A stretch of 64,000 nt of DNA from Massilia mucilaginosa (GTDB taxonomy: Bacteria; Pseudomonadota; Gammaproteobacteria; Burkholderiales; Burkholderiaceae_D): positions 1 to 64,000 of the forward strand of contig NZ_WHJH01000032.1 of the NCBI RefSeq assembly GCF_011682145.1, written 5' to 3'. The notes beneath the pieces are model-generated. The model was given only the letters and a program-made list of their open reading frames with translations. It made no database searches and was not told where the DNA came from. This document shows positions 1 to 8,535 of this stretch, one piece after another (within the stretch, counting starts at the first letter, position 1; each line of letters begins with the position of its first letter). Made by a program: the position numbers and the translations under genes.

Positions 1-210
1 ACCGTGCCATTCACCAACAACGTTGGCGAACGCGCCGTGCGCATGCCCAAGGTCAAACAGAAAATATCGGGCTGCTTCCGCACACTCGCCGGTGCCGAGC
101 ACTTCTGCGTCATCCGCTCCTGTCTCGACACACTGCGCAAACAAGGCCACAGCATGCTCGCTGTACTACAACGCGCCTTTGCCGGCAACCCTATCCCACT
201 AATTGCTTAG
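1..210 (+). pseudogene. IS66-family transposase, C-terminal fragment
   Basis: The first 69 codons, open at the left edge, encode the C-terminal end of an IS66-type TnpC transposase. The visible signature is TNNVGERAVRMPKVKQKISG followed by an IRS-LDTLRKQGHS stretch, which is the typical end of the DDE domain plus the IS66_C tail. The stop codon is at 208-210. Only the 3' end lies in the window, so whether the element is complete cannot be judged here. It runs into the 3' end of the GH39 gene on the other strand and is the likely cause of that gene's truncation. Confidence 0.85.
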
Positions 211-1348
211 TCGCTGAACAGTCACGGAACTGATAGGCGAAATAGGCCGGCTTTTTGATTCCCTGGGTATTCATCAGGCCAAAACCGCCGTGAAAAGCCT
301 CCATGCGCGGCCCGGCTTCTTCGAAAATATCGGTAAACACCCAGTACGACATCGACTGCGCCCCCGCGCCGACCTGCTTGAGCTTTTGCAGGATATACGC
401 GGCCTGGTGATAACTGTCGTGGGTCGGGTCGGCCGGCGTGTACGAGGAACTCCATTCGGTGTAATGCAGTTCCAGTCCGGGCATGGCCGATGCCGCGATT
501 TGCTGGCGGCTCCGGATCACGTCGCCGCTGATCGCAGCGCCGTCCCGGCTCAATACCGTGCCCGTGCCGCCGTATTCGTCCAGGAAGCCCTGATCGACGC
601 CGTAGGTGTGGGTGCTGACGAAATCGAGCGGTACGCCATGGCGGGTGCAGTAGGCGATCATTTCAGGTATCCACGCGGCGCCGGCGGTAGCGGGGCCGCC
701 CACCTTGTAATTGGCGTTGACGCTTTTGATGGCGCGCGCGGCATGCTGGTACAGCTTGAAATAATCGTCCTGCGAACCGGACCAGAAGCCATCCAGGTTC
801 GGTTCGTTCCAGACTTCGAAATACCAGCTGGCCACCTCGGCTGCGCCATAACGTTCGGTAAAGTGCCCGGTCAGGGCCTTGATCAGGCGTTCCCAGGCCG
901 CATAGTCCTTGGGCGGCGTGACGTTACCGCGCCACCAGAAGATGGTTTTATCGCCGCTGGCCATGTGCGACGGCATGAAGCCCAGTTCGACAAAAGGTTT
1001 GACGCCGATGCTCAGCAGATAATCGTACAGCGCGTCGACATACTGGAAGTTGTATTGTTCCTTGCCCTGGGCATCGACCCGGTACACGGCCATGTCGTCG
1101 GACAGCAGTCCGTGCATGCGGATGTACTTGAACCCGGCGTCGCGTTTGATCTCGGCCAGTTGCCGCTGCCAGTCGGCGCGCAGGCCTTCGTTGGCGCGCC
1201 CGGCGCCGATGGACATATTGAATGCGGGCGCCAGGGTGCCATCGATGGCGTTGGCATCGAGCGCGATCACACGCGATTGCGCGCGGCCCGCCAGCGGTAG
1301 CGCCATCATGGCGATGAACAGGAAGATGCTGGTTTTCCGATGAATCAT
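191..1348 (-). pseudogene. GH39-family glycoside hydrolase, 3'-truncated by IS66
   Basis: A secreted glycosidase of family GH39 (beta-xylosidase type) predicted to act in the periplasm or outside. The chosen start at 1348 gives MIHRKTSIFLFIAMMALPLA, a clear signal peptide ending near GRAQS. The TIM barrel contains the family's acid/base in WNEPNLDGFW and a likely nucleophile in LHYTEWSSSY. The protein is 385 aa, whereas GH39 enzymes are usually near 500 aa and carry a C-terminal beta-sandwich. Here the barrel ends at KPAYFAYQF and the last 11 residues are read through IS66 end sequence to a stop at 191. The upstream in-frame extension to 1468 is not needed. Activity is doubtful because the accessory domain is missing, although both catalytic residues remain. 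Confidence 0.78.
211..225 (+). repeat. Possible right terminal inverted repeat of the IS66 element
   Basis: Directly after the transposase stop comes TCGCTGAACAGTCAC. Its ending CTGAACAGTCAC resembles the CTGAACGGTTAC-like ends I recall for some IS66 elements. Recognisable GH39 homology stops at about position 226, exactly beside it. The left end is outside the window, so the repeat cannot be confirmed by pairing. Confidence 0.4.
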
Positions 1349-1500
1349 GGTCGCGCTCCGCGGCAGGCAGTCATTGGCAATCTGCCATTCTGCGAGAGAC
1401 CCGGTGGCGCGGCAATGCCGAAAACAGCGTTGTCGCGTTATGAAATCCGCCAGCGGCGGCGCCCTCACGCCGATGCAAGCGAAAGGGCGCGGCAGGACGC

Positions 1501-2448
1501 TTAAGGCGCGATTTCCGGCGCCGCCAGCATGATATTGCTGACCGCGCCGCTGTCACGCAGGATTTTCTGTGCGATCACGCGGTTCGCGGGGGCCAGCACA
1601 TTGAAGTGATCCGCGCCCTTGACCGCAACGAAACGGATGTGCGGGTTGCTCGTCGCGCTGCGCATGGCGAGCAGCGAATCGATGTTGCCGCCCGCGCCTT
1701 CGATGACAAACACCGGCGAGCGCACCGATCCCAGCCAGCGCGCCGGCGAGCGCAGCGCGGCTTCGCGCGGATTGGCCGGGTTGAAACTGGTAAAGCGTCC
1801 ACCGTAGCCATCGATCTCACCGACCGGGCCGAAAGCGAAGACAGCGCGAAAGCGGGCCGAGGTCTCGGCGGTGAGCAGTGCCAGGGTGCCGCCGGTACTG
1901 TGCCCGCCCAGGTAAATCCGGTCCGGGTCGACGTAGGGTTGCTTGGCCAGGTAGGCCGCAGCGGCGAGCACGTCGTCGACTTCGCCGAGGAAACCTTCGT
2001 GTTCGCCGGGATTATCGTTGCCGCCGCGCAGAGACGGGAACATCATCACGATCCCCGCCTTGCGAAAGGCGCTCGCGCTCTGGTCGTTGTCGGCCGGATT
2101 CGGCGACCAGACATCGCCAATGGTGTTGGAGTCGCCGCCGGTCATCCAGACGATGGCCGGGTGCTTTTTGCCGTCCTTCGGATCGGGGGTGAGGTAAGCG
2201 CCCAGTTTGCCGGGGGCGGCATCGTAACGCACGAGCTTGAAGATATTGGCAGGCGGCGTCGGGAAGGGCTCTTGCTCGCGTTGCTTGCGGATCGGGGTGG
2301 TGCGAAAACCTTTGCGGGCGTCGGCCAGGGGGGATGTGTCGGCGGCGCTGTCCGCGCGCGCGGATGGGGGCTGCGCGAGCGCTGGCGGGTGGGTGGCAAA
2401 AACGGTCGACACCAGCAGCAACAGCGCGGGTAAGCGGGGGAAATTCAT
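1501..2448 (-). CDS. Secreted alpha/beta hydrolase (S9/dienelactone hydrolase-like)
   Basis: A 315-aa alpha/beta-hydrolase with an N-terminal signal peptide (MNFPRLPALLLLVSTVFA, cleavage near PALAQ). The nucleophile elbow is GGHSTGG at about residue 192, with downstream DPDRIYLGG context typical of prolyl-oligopeptidase-like and acyl-peptidase-like esterases. A late histidine in KGADHFNVL fits the catalytic His. The substrate cannot be told from sequence. It lies 150 bp downstream of the truncated GH39 gene on the same strand, so the two may once have been co-transcribed, and a role in sugar-ester removal is possible but unproven. Confidence 0.75.
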   Translation of the reverse strand: MNFPRLPALLLLVSTVFATHPPALAQPPSARADSAADTSPLADARKGFRTTPIRKQREQEPFPTPPANIFKLVRYDAAPGKLGAYLTPDPKDGKKHPAIVWMTGGDSNTIGDVWSPNPADNDQSASAFRKAGIVMMFPSLRGGNDNPGEHEGFLGEVDDVLAAAAYLAKQPYVDPDRIYLGGHSTGGTLALLTAETSARFRAVFAFGPVGEIDGYGGRFTSFNPANPREAALRSPARWLGSVRSPVFVIEGAGGNIDSLLAMRSATSNPHIRFVAVKGADHFNVLAPANRVIAQKILRDSGAVSNIMLAAPEIAP

Positions 2449-2646
2449 GGTCCATCCTTTCGTTGCGACGCAATGGCGTCGGCAGGGAATGCGGGCAAGC
2501 GTGCCATGAAGTATCAGGCACGCTGGGGAGCGTTGGGCGGCAGCAGGGCTGAATCGGGCTGCTTTCTTGAGTGTATCAGCGCTTGCAATATAGAAAAACT
2601 CTAATGGTCTGGCAAGGTTTTTGTGCGAAAGGTTCGTGATTGGCGG

Positions 2647-3237
2647 CTATTTCCCGGTCAGCGGGTCGAACCAGAGTTCGGCGCGCGACAGCGGGGTTGG
2701 CGGCGTCAGGCGTGGATTGGGCAGTCGGATCACGCGCCGCTGCGTCATCGCCGCCCTGCCGATGATGTCGCCTTTGTAGTCGGCCCAGCCCTGGCCGACG
2801 CCGGCGCGCAACGGGCGCAGATCGGCCACCGACTTCACTTGCGCAAAGTGGGCGCGGTCGCTCTGGCGGATCAGCAGCAGGCGGTAGCCGAGCAGGCCGC
2901 GATCGACTGGCAGGCGGATCGGCAGGAATTGCATTTCCAGCTCCGGCGAACTGGCGCGCACGAAAATGTTGATGCGGCCGGCGGGTGTCGCCATTTCCTG
3001 GACCACGCGCGAGGGCGACATCGGCGCCGCCGACTGGCGCTGCTCGAACGCGCCGAAGGCGGGGACGGTCTTTTCCAGCGCCGCGCGCAGCACCGCCCAG
3101 TCGTAGTCGTAGCGGCTGTCGATGCCGTCGCTGGTGAGCGGATAGGTCAGGGTGGCGGCGTGGGCATGGCAGGCGAGCGCGAGCGATGCCAGGAGCATGC
3201 GGCAAAGGCCTGGCAATCGCGTCATGTTCTTGCGCAT
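2647..3237 (-). pseudogene. Solute-binding (SBP_bac_3-like) protein with internal deletion
   Basis: A 196-aa exported protein with a signal peptide (cleavage near CHAHA). The first ~145 residues follow an amino-acid-binding-protein-like family common in Oxalobacteraceae: start TYPLTSDGIDSRYDYDWAVL, then VDRGLLGYRLLLIR, then LRAGVGQGWAD. The next residues, YKGDIIGRA...RRVI-LPNP, then TPLSRAELWFDP, look like the far C terminus of the same family, which is usually about 280 aa. About 80-100 residues of the second lobe therefore appear to be missing without loss of frame. A second start at 3225 is possible. It is probably non-functional as a binding protein, since the hinge and second lobe are absent. 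The family length is from memory. Confidence 0.6.
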
Positions 3238-3477
3238 GGGGAACTGGCGGGAGACTGGCGAAGCCCCGAGTGTGCCATGCGGGCGCGCGGGTCACCAAGC
3301 GTGGCGGGCTGCGCTGGCGCGATTACAACGGATCGCGGGCGCCAAGGCAGGGGTGCTTGACTGCCGGTGCTCGATACCGCGGAGGGGCGAGCCTCGGGCG
3401 GTGCGATCGACGAGGCGCCGGACAGGATGTGCCGATGCTGTCCGGACCAGCGCTGCGCAATGGCGAAACAAGCATGC

Positions 3478-3554
3478 TGGTCGGGGTGAGAGGATTCGAA
3501 CCTCCGGCCTCTGCGTCCCGAACGCAGCGCTCTACCAGGCTGAGCCACACCCCG
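3478..3554 (-). tRNA. tRNA-Pro (anticodon CGG)
   Basis: On the minus strand the 77-nt sequence begins CGGGGTGTGGCTCAGCCTGG and ends CACCCCGACCA, with CCA encoded. The acceptor stem CGGGGTG pairs with CACCCCG. The anticodon arm is CTGCG-TTCGGGA-CGCAG, giving anticodon CGG, and the T arm carries GGTTCGAATCC. It decodes the proline codon CCG, a frequent codon in this GC-rich genome. It lies alone between the damaged binding-protein gene and ispB. Confidence 0.97.
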
Positions 3555-3592
3555 ACGGGTGGTCAGATCTCACACCTGATAAATTATGCCGC

Positions 3593-4582
3593 TCAGTGGT
3601 TCCTGTCAACTGCGAAGCTACACAGTTGCAGCAGGCTTTGCTTGTACAAACTATCCGGCAATCCTTCAATGGCGTGCGCCGCCCGCTTGGCGGCGATTTC
3701 CGCCTCGCGCCGCGTGAAGTCGAGCGCGCCGCTGCTGGTGACCGCCGCCAGAATCGCATCGAAATGCTGCTCGTCGCCTTGTTCGATGCAGTTGCGCACC
3801 AGCTCGCGCTGCTCGGGCGTGCCGTTTTCCATCAGCCAGATCAGCGGCAGGGTCGGCTTGCCTTCGCGCAGGTCGTCGCCGACGTTCTTGCCGATTTCGC
3901 TGGCGTCGCCCGCGTAGTCGAGCACGTCATCGATCAGCTGGAAGGCCGTGCCCAGCGAGCGGCCGTATTCGCCGGCCGCGCTGATCTCGTCATCGTTGGC
4001 GCCGGAAATGAGCGCGCCCAGTTCCGCCGCCGCTTCGAACAGCTTGGCCGTCTTGGAGCGGATGACTTTCAGGTAGCTTTCTTGCGATACATCCGGATCG
4101 TGCATGTTCAGCAACTGCAGCACTTCGCCTTCGGCGATCACGTTGGTCGCGTCCGACAGGATCTGCATCACGCGCATATTGTTCAGGCCAACCATCATCT
4201 GGAACGAGCGCGAGTACAAGAAGTCTCCCACCAGCACCGATGCCGCGTTGCCGAACAGCGCGTTGGCGGTCTGGCGCCCGCGCCGCATCGACGATTCGTC
4301 GACCACGTCGTCGTGCAGCAGGGTGGCGGTGTGGATGAATTCGACCACGGCGGCCAGCTCATGGTGGGCCGTGCCCTTGTAACCATAGGCGTTTGCCACC
4401 AGCAATACCAGCACGGGGCGGATGCGCTTGCCTCCGGCGCTGATGATGTATTCGGCAATCTGGTTGACCAGGCTGACCTCGGAATGCAGGCGCGCGCGGA
4501 TCACCGTGTTGACTGCCTCCATGTCCGGAGCGATCGATTGGGCGATGGAATTTTGTTGTGCGTGTAAGATGGCGGCGGACAA
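3593..4582 (-). CDS. ispB: Octaprenyl diphosphate synthase
   Basis: Trans-prenyltransferase that extends farnesyl diphosphate to the C40 side chain of ubiquinone. Both aspartate-rich motifs are present: DDVVD (first) and DDVLD (second), with GGKRIRP near the N terminus and KTAKLFEAA in the middle, closely following E. coli IspB. The ORF is open to 4651, but a TATAAT box at 4614-4619 puts transcription start near 4607, so starts upstream of that cannot be used. I chose the TTG at 4582 (329 aa). An ATG at 4522 is the alternative and still retains the whole fold. The gene is divergent from rplU. Confidence 0.9.
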   Translation of the reverse strand: MSAAILHAQQNSIAQSIAPDMEAVNTVIRARLHSEVSLVNQIAEYIISAGGKRIRPVLVLLVANAYGYKGTAHHELAAVVEFIHTATLLHDDVVDESSMRRGRQTANALFGNAASVLVGDFLYSRSFQMMVGLNNMRVMQILSDATNVIAEGEVLQLLNMHDPDVSQESYLKVIRSKTAKLFEAAAELGALISGANDDEISAAGEYGRSLGTAFQLIDDVLDYAGDASEIGKNVGDDLREGKPTLPLIWLMENGTPEQRELVRNCIEQGDEQHFDAILAAVTSSGALDFTRREAEIAAKRAAHAIEGLPDSLYKQSLLQLCSFAVDRNH

Positions 4583-4613
4583 GGCGAACCTGCAATGGAC
4601 GTTAGGTGCGGCG

Positions 4614-4619
4614 ATTATA
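4614..4619 (-). promoter_or_regulatory. Sigma70 -10 box of ispB
   Basis: A perfect TATAAT is read on the minus strand, 31 bp upstream of the TTG start of ispB. No good -35 hexamer is seen at 17 bp (GGCGGA), so the promoter may be weak or activator-dependent. Its position rules out the longest ispB reading frame. Confidence 0.6.
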
Positions 4620-4746
4620 CGACAAGCCGCCTGTTTCCGCCCCATGCTCAACGGTTACGCCCGCCTGGCCGTACAGCGCGGCGCCGGCCCGCCCAGCGCC
4701 TTGTAGTTGTCGACATACCACGAACATGTGGCCTTGTGCATGACTT

Positions 4747-4775
4747 TTGACGAAAAAAACCAATCCATGTATAAT
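4747..4775 (+). promoter_or_regulatory. Sigma70 promoter of rplU-rpmA
   Basis: TTGACG at 4747-4752 and a perfect TATAAT at 4770-4775 are separated by exactly 17 bp. Predicted transcription start is near 4782, giving a leader of about 52 nt before rplU. This is a near-consensus strong promoter, as expected for ribosomal protein genes. Confidence 0.85.
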
Positions 4776-4833
4776 CTGCGGTTCCCCCGGCTCCGGCCAG
4801 GGAATTTTTTAACATTTGATGAGGTTTCCTATC

Positions 4834-5145
4834 ATGTACGCGGTCATAAAAACCGGTGGCAAACAATACAAAGTTGTCGCTGGCGAAAAACTTAAAGTAG
4901 AACAGATACCGGCAGACATTGGTTCCGAACTCACCATCGATCAAGTTCTCGCAGTAGGCGCGGGCGACACCATCAAGTTTGGTGCGCCATTGGTCGAAGG
5001 TGCAACGGTACTGGTAACTGTTGTGGCACACGGTCGTCACGATAAAGTGAAGATTTTCAAGATGCGTCGTCGTAAGCACTACCAAAAGCATCAGGGCCAT
5101 CGCCAGAATTTCACCGAAATTCAAATCGTTTCGATCAACGGTTAA
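4834..5145 (+). CDS. rplU: 50S ribosomal protein L21
   Basis: A 103-aa L21, beginning [14 protein letters not shown] and ending [18 protein letters not shown], the family's signature C-terminal stretch. It binds 23S rRNA and contacts L20 in the large subunit. The start at 4834 is preceded by a GATGAGG-type ribosome binding site, and the six-codon upstream extension is rejected. It is first in the rplU-rpmA pair behind a near-consensus promoter, with obgE further downstream, the usual bacterial arrangement. Confidence 0.97.
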   Translation: MYAVIKTGGKQYKVVAGEKLKVEQIPADIGSELTIDQVLAVGAGDTIKFGAPLVEGATVLVTVVAHGRHDKVKIFKMRRRKHYQKHQGHRQNFTEIQIVSING

Positions 5146-5216
5146 TTCCGGGTGCCAGGCGCGCAAGCGCCCGGCTAGATCAGTCCAAAGTTAACCAGCT
5201 ATCCAGGAGTATTTAA

Positions 5217-5501
5217 ATGGCACACAAAAAAGGCGGCGGCACAACGCGCAACGGCCGTGACTCAGAATCAAAACGCCTTGGCGTTAAAGTCTACGGCGGC
5301 CAGACCATCAATGCCGGCGGCATCATCATCCGTCAGCGCGGCACCCCGGTGCGCGCAGGCGAAAACGTCGGCACCGGCAAGGATCACACCCTGTTCGCGC
5401 TGGTCGACGGCAAGGTGAAGTTCGTTGTCAAGGGCGCAGGCTCGAAGCAGTTCGTTACCGTTGTTGCTAACGACGCAGCTCCAGCAGCAGTCGCAGCGTA
5501 A
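5217..5501 (+). CDS. rpmA: 50S ribosomal protein L27
   Basis: A 94-aa L27 starting [20 protein letters not shown], whose N terminus reaches toward the peptidyl transferase centre. No N-terminal cleavage leader of the Firmicutes type is present. It follows rplU by 71 bp with an AGGAG ribosome binding site. The C terminus carries an alanine-rich tail after the conserved core, which is unremarkable. A hairpin plus T-run lies between it and obgE. Confidence 0.97.
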   Translation: MAHKKGGGTTRNGRDSESKRLGVKVYGGQTINAGGIIIRQRGTPVRAGENVGTGKDHTLFALVDGKVKFVVKGAGSKQFVTVVANDAAPAAVAA

Positions 5502-5553
5502 GTTGTATCCGCGCTGTCATGGCGCACATTTGTAAGGCGCAAGCCTTCCATTG

Positions 5554-5582
5554 AAAGGCTCTGCCCACGGTAGGGCCTTTTT
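5554..5582 (+). terminator. Hairpin with T-run between rpmA and obgE
   Basis: AAAGGCTCTGCC pairs with GGTAGGGCCTTT around a CAC triloop, allowing G-T pairs, and is followed by TT then AG and TTTT. The stem is about 12 bp. It looks like an intrinsic terminator or attenuator that would lower obgE expression relative to the ribosomal proteins. Confidence 0.65.
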
Positions 5583-5603
5583 AGTTTTAGGGCGGCACAA
5601 AAT

Positions 5604-6713
5604 ATGAAGTTTATCGACGAAGCAAAAATCGAGGTCATCGCCGGCGACGGCGGCAATGGCTGCGCATCGTTCTGTCGCGAGAAATTCCGGCCTTTCGGCG
5701 GCCCGGACGGCGGCGACGGCGGCAAGGGGGGCTCCATCTGGGCCGTTGCGGACCGCAACATCAACACCCTGGTCGACTTCCGTTACTCCAAAATGCACAA
5801 GGGCAGGGACGGCGAACCAGGCCGCGGCGCGGACTGCTATGGCAAGGGCGCGGAAGATATCTATATGCGCATGCCGGTCGGCACCTTGATCGTCGATAAC
5901 AACAACGGCGAGATCATCGCCGACTTGACCGAACACGGCCAGACCGAACTGCTGGCCAAGGGCGGCGAGGGCGGCTGGGGCAATATCCACTTCAAGTCCT
6001 CGACCAACCGCGCCCCGCGTCAAAAGACCGAGGGCAAGGAAGGCGAACGACGCGAACTGCGCCTGGAACTGAAAGTGCTGGCCGACGTGGGCCTCTTGGG
6101 CATGCCGAACGCCGGCAAGTCGACCTTCATCACGGCCGTCTCGAACGCCAAGCCGAAGATCGCCGACTACCCGTTCACCACCCTGCACCCGAACCTGGGC
6201 GTGGTGCGCGTGTCGCACGAGAAGAGCTTTGTGATCGCCGACATTCCCGGCCTGATCGAAGGCGCTTCCGAAGGCGCGGGCCTCGGCCACCAGTTCCTGC
6301 GCCACCTGCAGCGTACCGGCCTGCTGCTGCACATCGTCGACATGGCCCCGTTCGAGACCAATGTCGATCCGGTCAAGGAAGCCAAGGCCCTGATCAAGGA
6401 ACTCGAAAAGTACGACGAGTCGCTGGTCGACAAGCCGCGCTGGTTCGTCTTGAACAAGCTCGATGTGGTGCCGCAAGAAGACCGCAAGAAGCTGGTCAAG
6501 GATTTCGTCAAGCGCATGGCCTGGAAGGGTCCTGTGTTCGAAATTTCGGCCCTGAGCCACGAAGGCTGCCCGGAGCTGGTCAACGCCATCTACCTGCACC
6601 TCGAGACCATCAAGAAGAGCGAGCACCGCGCCGAAGAAACGCAGATGACCGAAGAAGCACGCGGCATTGCGTCGATCGACCCGGACGATCCGCGCTTCAA
6701 GATCCTCGACTAA
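5604..6713 (+). CDS. obgE: GTPase ObgE/CgtA
   Basis: A 369-aa GTPase involved in late 50S assembly and the stringent response. The glycine-rich Obg fold covers residues 1 to ~158 (for example [11 protein letters not shown]), followed by the G domain with P-loop GMPNAGKST, switch [11 protein letters not shown], and NKLD as the G4 motif. The C-terminal extension is short and acidic, as in many proteobacteria. It starts 102 bp after rpmA, downstream of a terminator-like hairpin, so it may be partly read from the rplU promoter. Confidence 0.96.
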   Translation: MKFIDEAKIEVIAGDGGNGCASFCREKFRPFGGPDGGDGGKGGSIWAVADRNINTLVDFRYSKMHKGRDGEPGRGADCYGKGAEDIYMRMPVGTLIVDNNNGEIIADLTEHGQTELLAKGGEGGWGNIHFKSSTNRAPRQKTEGKEGERRELRLELKVLADVGLLGMPNAGKSTFITAVSNAKPKIADYPFTTLHPNLGVVRVSHEKSFVIADIPGLIEGASEGAGLGHQFLRHLQRTGLLLHIVDMAPFETNVDPVKEAKALIKELEKYDESLVDKPRWFVLNKLDVVPQEDRKKLVKDFVKRMAWKGPVFEISALSHEGCPELVNAIYLHLETIKKSEHRAEETQMTEEARGIASIDPDDPRFKILD

Positions 6714-6719
6714 GTTGTC

Positions 6720-6756
6720 CTGAGTTGGTAATACCCATGCAGGGTATTCTGAGTTG
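6720..6756. repeat. Hairpin flanked by an 8-bp direct repeat
   Basis: AATACCC (6730-6736) and GGGTATT (6742-6748) form a perfect 7-bp stem around ATGCA. CTGAGTTG occurs at both 6720-6727 and 6749-6756, directly bracketing the hairpin. There is no T-run, so it is a weak terminator at best. Confidence 0.5.
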
Positions 6757-6812
6757 AAAGTTTGTTGAACAAATATGCCGACAATCGCCCCGATACTGCG
6801 TCGAAAATGCTC

Positions 6813-6830
6813 GCAAGGCACCAGCCTTGC
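6813..6830. repeat. Small perfect hairpin upstream of the membrane protein gene
   Basis: GCAAGGC (6813-6819) and GCCTTGC (6824-6830) pair around ACCA, in the leader of the 6870 gene. The function is unknown; it could mask or set translation start. Confidence 0.4.
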
Positions 6831-6869
6831 TCCGCTTTTACTCCTTGCCTCAGGGCGATTTCGGCACAT

Positions 6870-7274
6870 TTGATCATCAACAAACTTCCAGCTCAGAACA
6901 CCCGGCAGAAGCTGCGCGCGCAGCTTCTGAACCTGATCGCCCTTGCCAGTTCGCTGGCCGCACTCGCGGCCTTGCTGGACCCGGACCGGGTGGCGATCGC
7001 CATGGGCGTCTTTCTCGTTGGCGTGAACGGCTACAGCCAGTTCTTCGCCATGTATGTCGGCGTCAGGGTGGCTACCGCCGCCCTGGCGCTGCTGGCAGCA
7101 AGGCAGGCCGACCAGCCTGTCCTCGGCGATATCACCGCATTGTTCGTCCTGGCGCAGCCGGCCGGCCGCTTTGTCGCGGCCTTCGCCATCGGCCTGCCCC
7201 AGGGATTGTTGTTAATCGTTTGCGGGATCGAACTGGCGGCAGGCCTCCTGCTGCTTGCCTTGCGCCCGCGCTGA
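6870..7274 (+). CDS. Small four-helix membrane protein, function unknown
   Basis: A predicted inner-membrane protein of about 134 aa with four hydrophobic segments (starting [18 protein letters not shown]; then [25 protein letters not shown]; and [20 protein letters not shown]). It may belong to a DUF4345-like group, but that is only an impression. The frame is open from 6762; I prefer the TTG at 6870 because the upstream segment is cysteine- and arginine-rich, does not look like coding sequence, and contains a hairpin. It ends 17 bp before proB on the same strand, so the two are probably co-transcribed. Confidence 0.5.
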   Translation: MIINKLPAQNTRQKLRAQLLNLIALASSLAALAALLDPDRVAIAMGVFLVGVNGYSQFFAMYVGVRVATAALALLAARQADQPVLGDITALFVLAQPAGRFVAAFAIGLPQGLLLIVCGIELAAGLLLLALRPR

Positions 7275-7291
7275 CAAGAACCGCCGCCCCC

Positions 7292-8410
7292 ATGAACTCC
7301 GTCATCCAGACCGCTACCCGCATCATCATCAAAGTCGGCTCCTCGCTCGTCACCAACGACGGACGCGGACTCGATCACGCCGCCATCGCGCGCTGGGCCG
7401 CGCAAATCGCCGCCCTGCGCGCCCTCGGCAAAGAAGTCGTCATGGTCAGCTCCGGCGCCATCGCCGAAGGCATGCTGCGCCTCGGCTTCGAGAAGCGCCC
7501 GACCGACATCCACGAACTGCAGGCCTGCGCCGCGGTCGGCCAGATGGGCCTGGCGCAGATCTACGAAACCAGCTTTCGCGCGCACGGCCTCGGCACGGCC
7601 CAGGTGCTGCTCACCCACGCCGACCTGGCCGACCGCGAACGCTACCTGAACGCGCGCTCCACGCTCACCACCTTGCTGCGCCTGGGTGTGGTCCCGATCA
7701 TCAACGAGAACGATACCGTCGTCACCGACGAGATCAAGTTCGGCGACAACGACACCCTCGGTGCCCTGGTGGCCAACCTGATCGAAGCCGACGCCCTGGT
7801 CATCCTCACCGACCAGCAGGGCCTGTACAGCGCCGACCCGCGCAAGGACCCGCAAGCGGTGCTGATCGCCCATGGCGAGGCGGGCGACCCGGCGCTCGAA
7901 GCGATGGCCGGCGGCGCCGGCAGCAGCATCGGGCGCGGCGGCATGTTGACCAAGATCCTGGCCGCCAGGCGCGCCGCCGGCTCGGGCGCGCACACCATCA
8001 TCGCCTGGGGCCGCGACAGCGACGTGCTCACGCGCCTGGCCGCCGGCGAAGCGATCGGCACCGAACTGCGCGCCCAGACCGGGCGCCTGACCGCGCGCAA
8101 GCAGTGGATGTCGGACCATCTGCACACCGCCGGCAAGGTGGTGCTCGACGCCGGCGCGGTGCAAAAGCTCTCAAAAGAAGGCAAGTCGCTGCTGCCGATC
8201 GGCGTGATCGAAGTGCGCGGCGAGTTCGGACGCGGCGCCGTCATCACCTGCCTGGCCGAAGACGGCACCGAGATCGCGCGCGGGCTGTCCAACTACACCA
8301 GCGGCGAAGCGCGCCGCATCCTGCGCAAGCCCTCGTCCGAGATCGAAAAACTGCTGGGCTTCCTGGAAGGCCCGGAGCTGATCCACCGCGACAATCTGGT
8401 CCTGCTCTGA
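7292..8410 (+). CDS. proB: Glutamate 5-kinase
   Basis: Catalyses the first step of proline synthesis, ATP-dependent phosphorylation of glutamate. The 372-aa protein has the amino-acid-kinase fold with [12 protein letters not shown] at the N terminus, [12 protein letters not shown], and [11 protein letters not shown] plus [11 protein letters not shown] in the centre. A C-terminal PUA domain covers about residues 280-360. This is the full-length E. coli-like form. It is found next to obgE in many Burkholderiales. proA is not in this window. Confidence 0.96.
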   Translation: MNSVIQTATRIIIKVGSSLVTNDGRGLDHAAIARWAAQIAALRALGKEVVMVSSGAIAEGMLRLGFEKRPTDIHELQACAAVGQMGLAQIYETSFRAHGLGTAQVLLTHADLADRERYLNARSTLTTLLRLGVVPIINENDTVVTDEIKFGDNDTLGALVANLIEADALVILTDQQGLYSADPRKDPQAVLIAHGEAGDPALEAMAGGAGSSIGRGGMLTKILAARRAAGSGAHTIIAWGRDSDVLTRLAAGEAIGTELRAQTGRLTARKQWMSDHLHTAGKVVLDAGAVQKLSKEGKSLLPIGVIEVRGEFGRGAVITCLAEDGTEIARGLSNYTSGEARRILRKPSSEIEKLLGFLEGPELIHRDNLVLL

Positions 8411-8535
8411 TCCGGACGCGGCCTCGTGCCGCGCTCCAGAAACATTGCATTCAAGCATTGGATCAGTTACGCTTCAGGCATCCATCGTAAAAGCTGCGAT
8501 GCCCCTTATCGTCTGCCTGAAGCGTGCCAATCCCC

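Noticed and set aside
4583-4651. N-terminal extension of ispB
   Set aside because: It lies upstream of or across the TATAAT box at 4614-4619 and would not be transcribed.
5517-6869. 450-codon open frame on the minus strand
   Set aside because: It is a shadow of obgE, which has all five G motifs on the plus strand.
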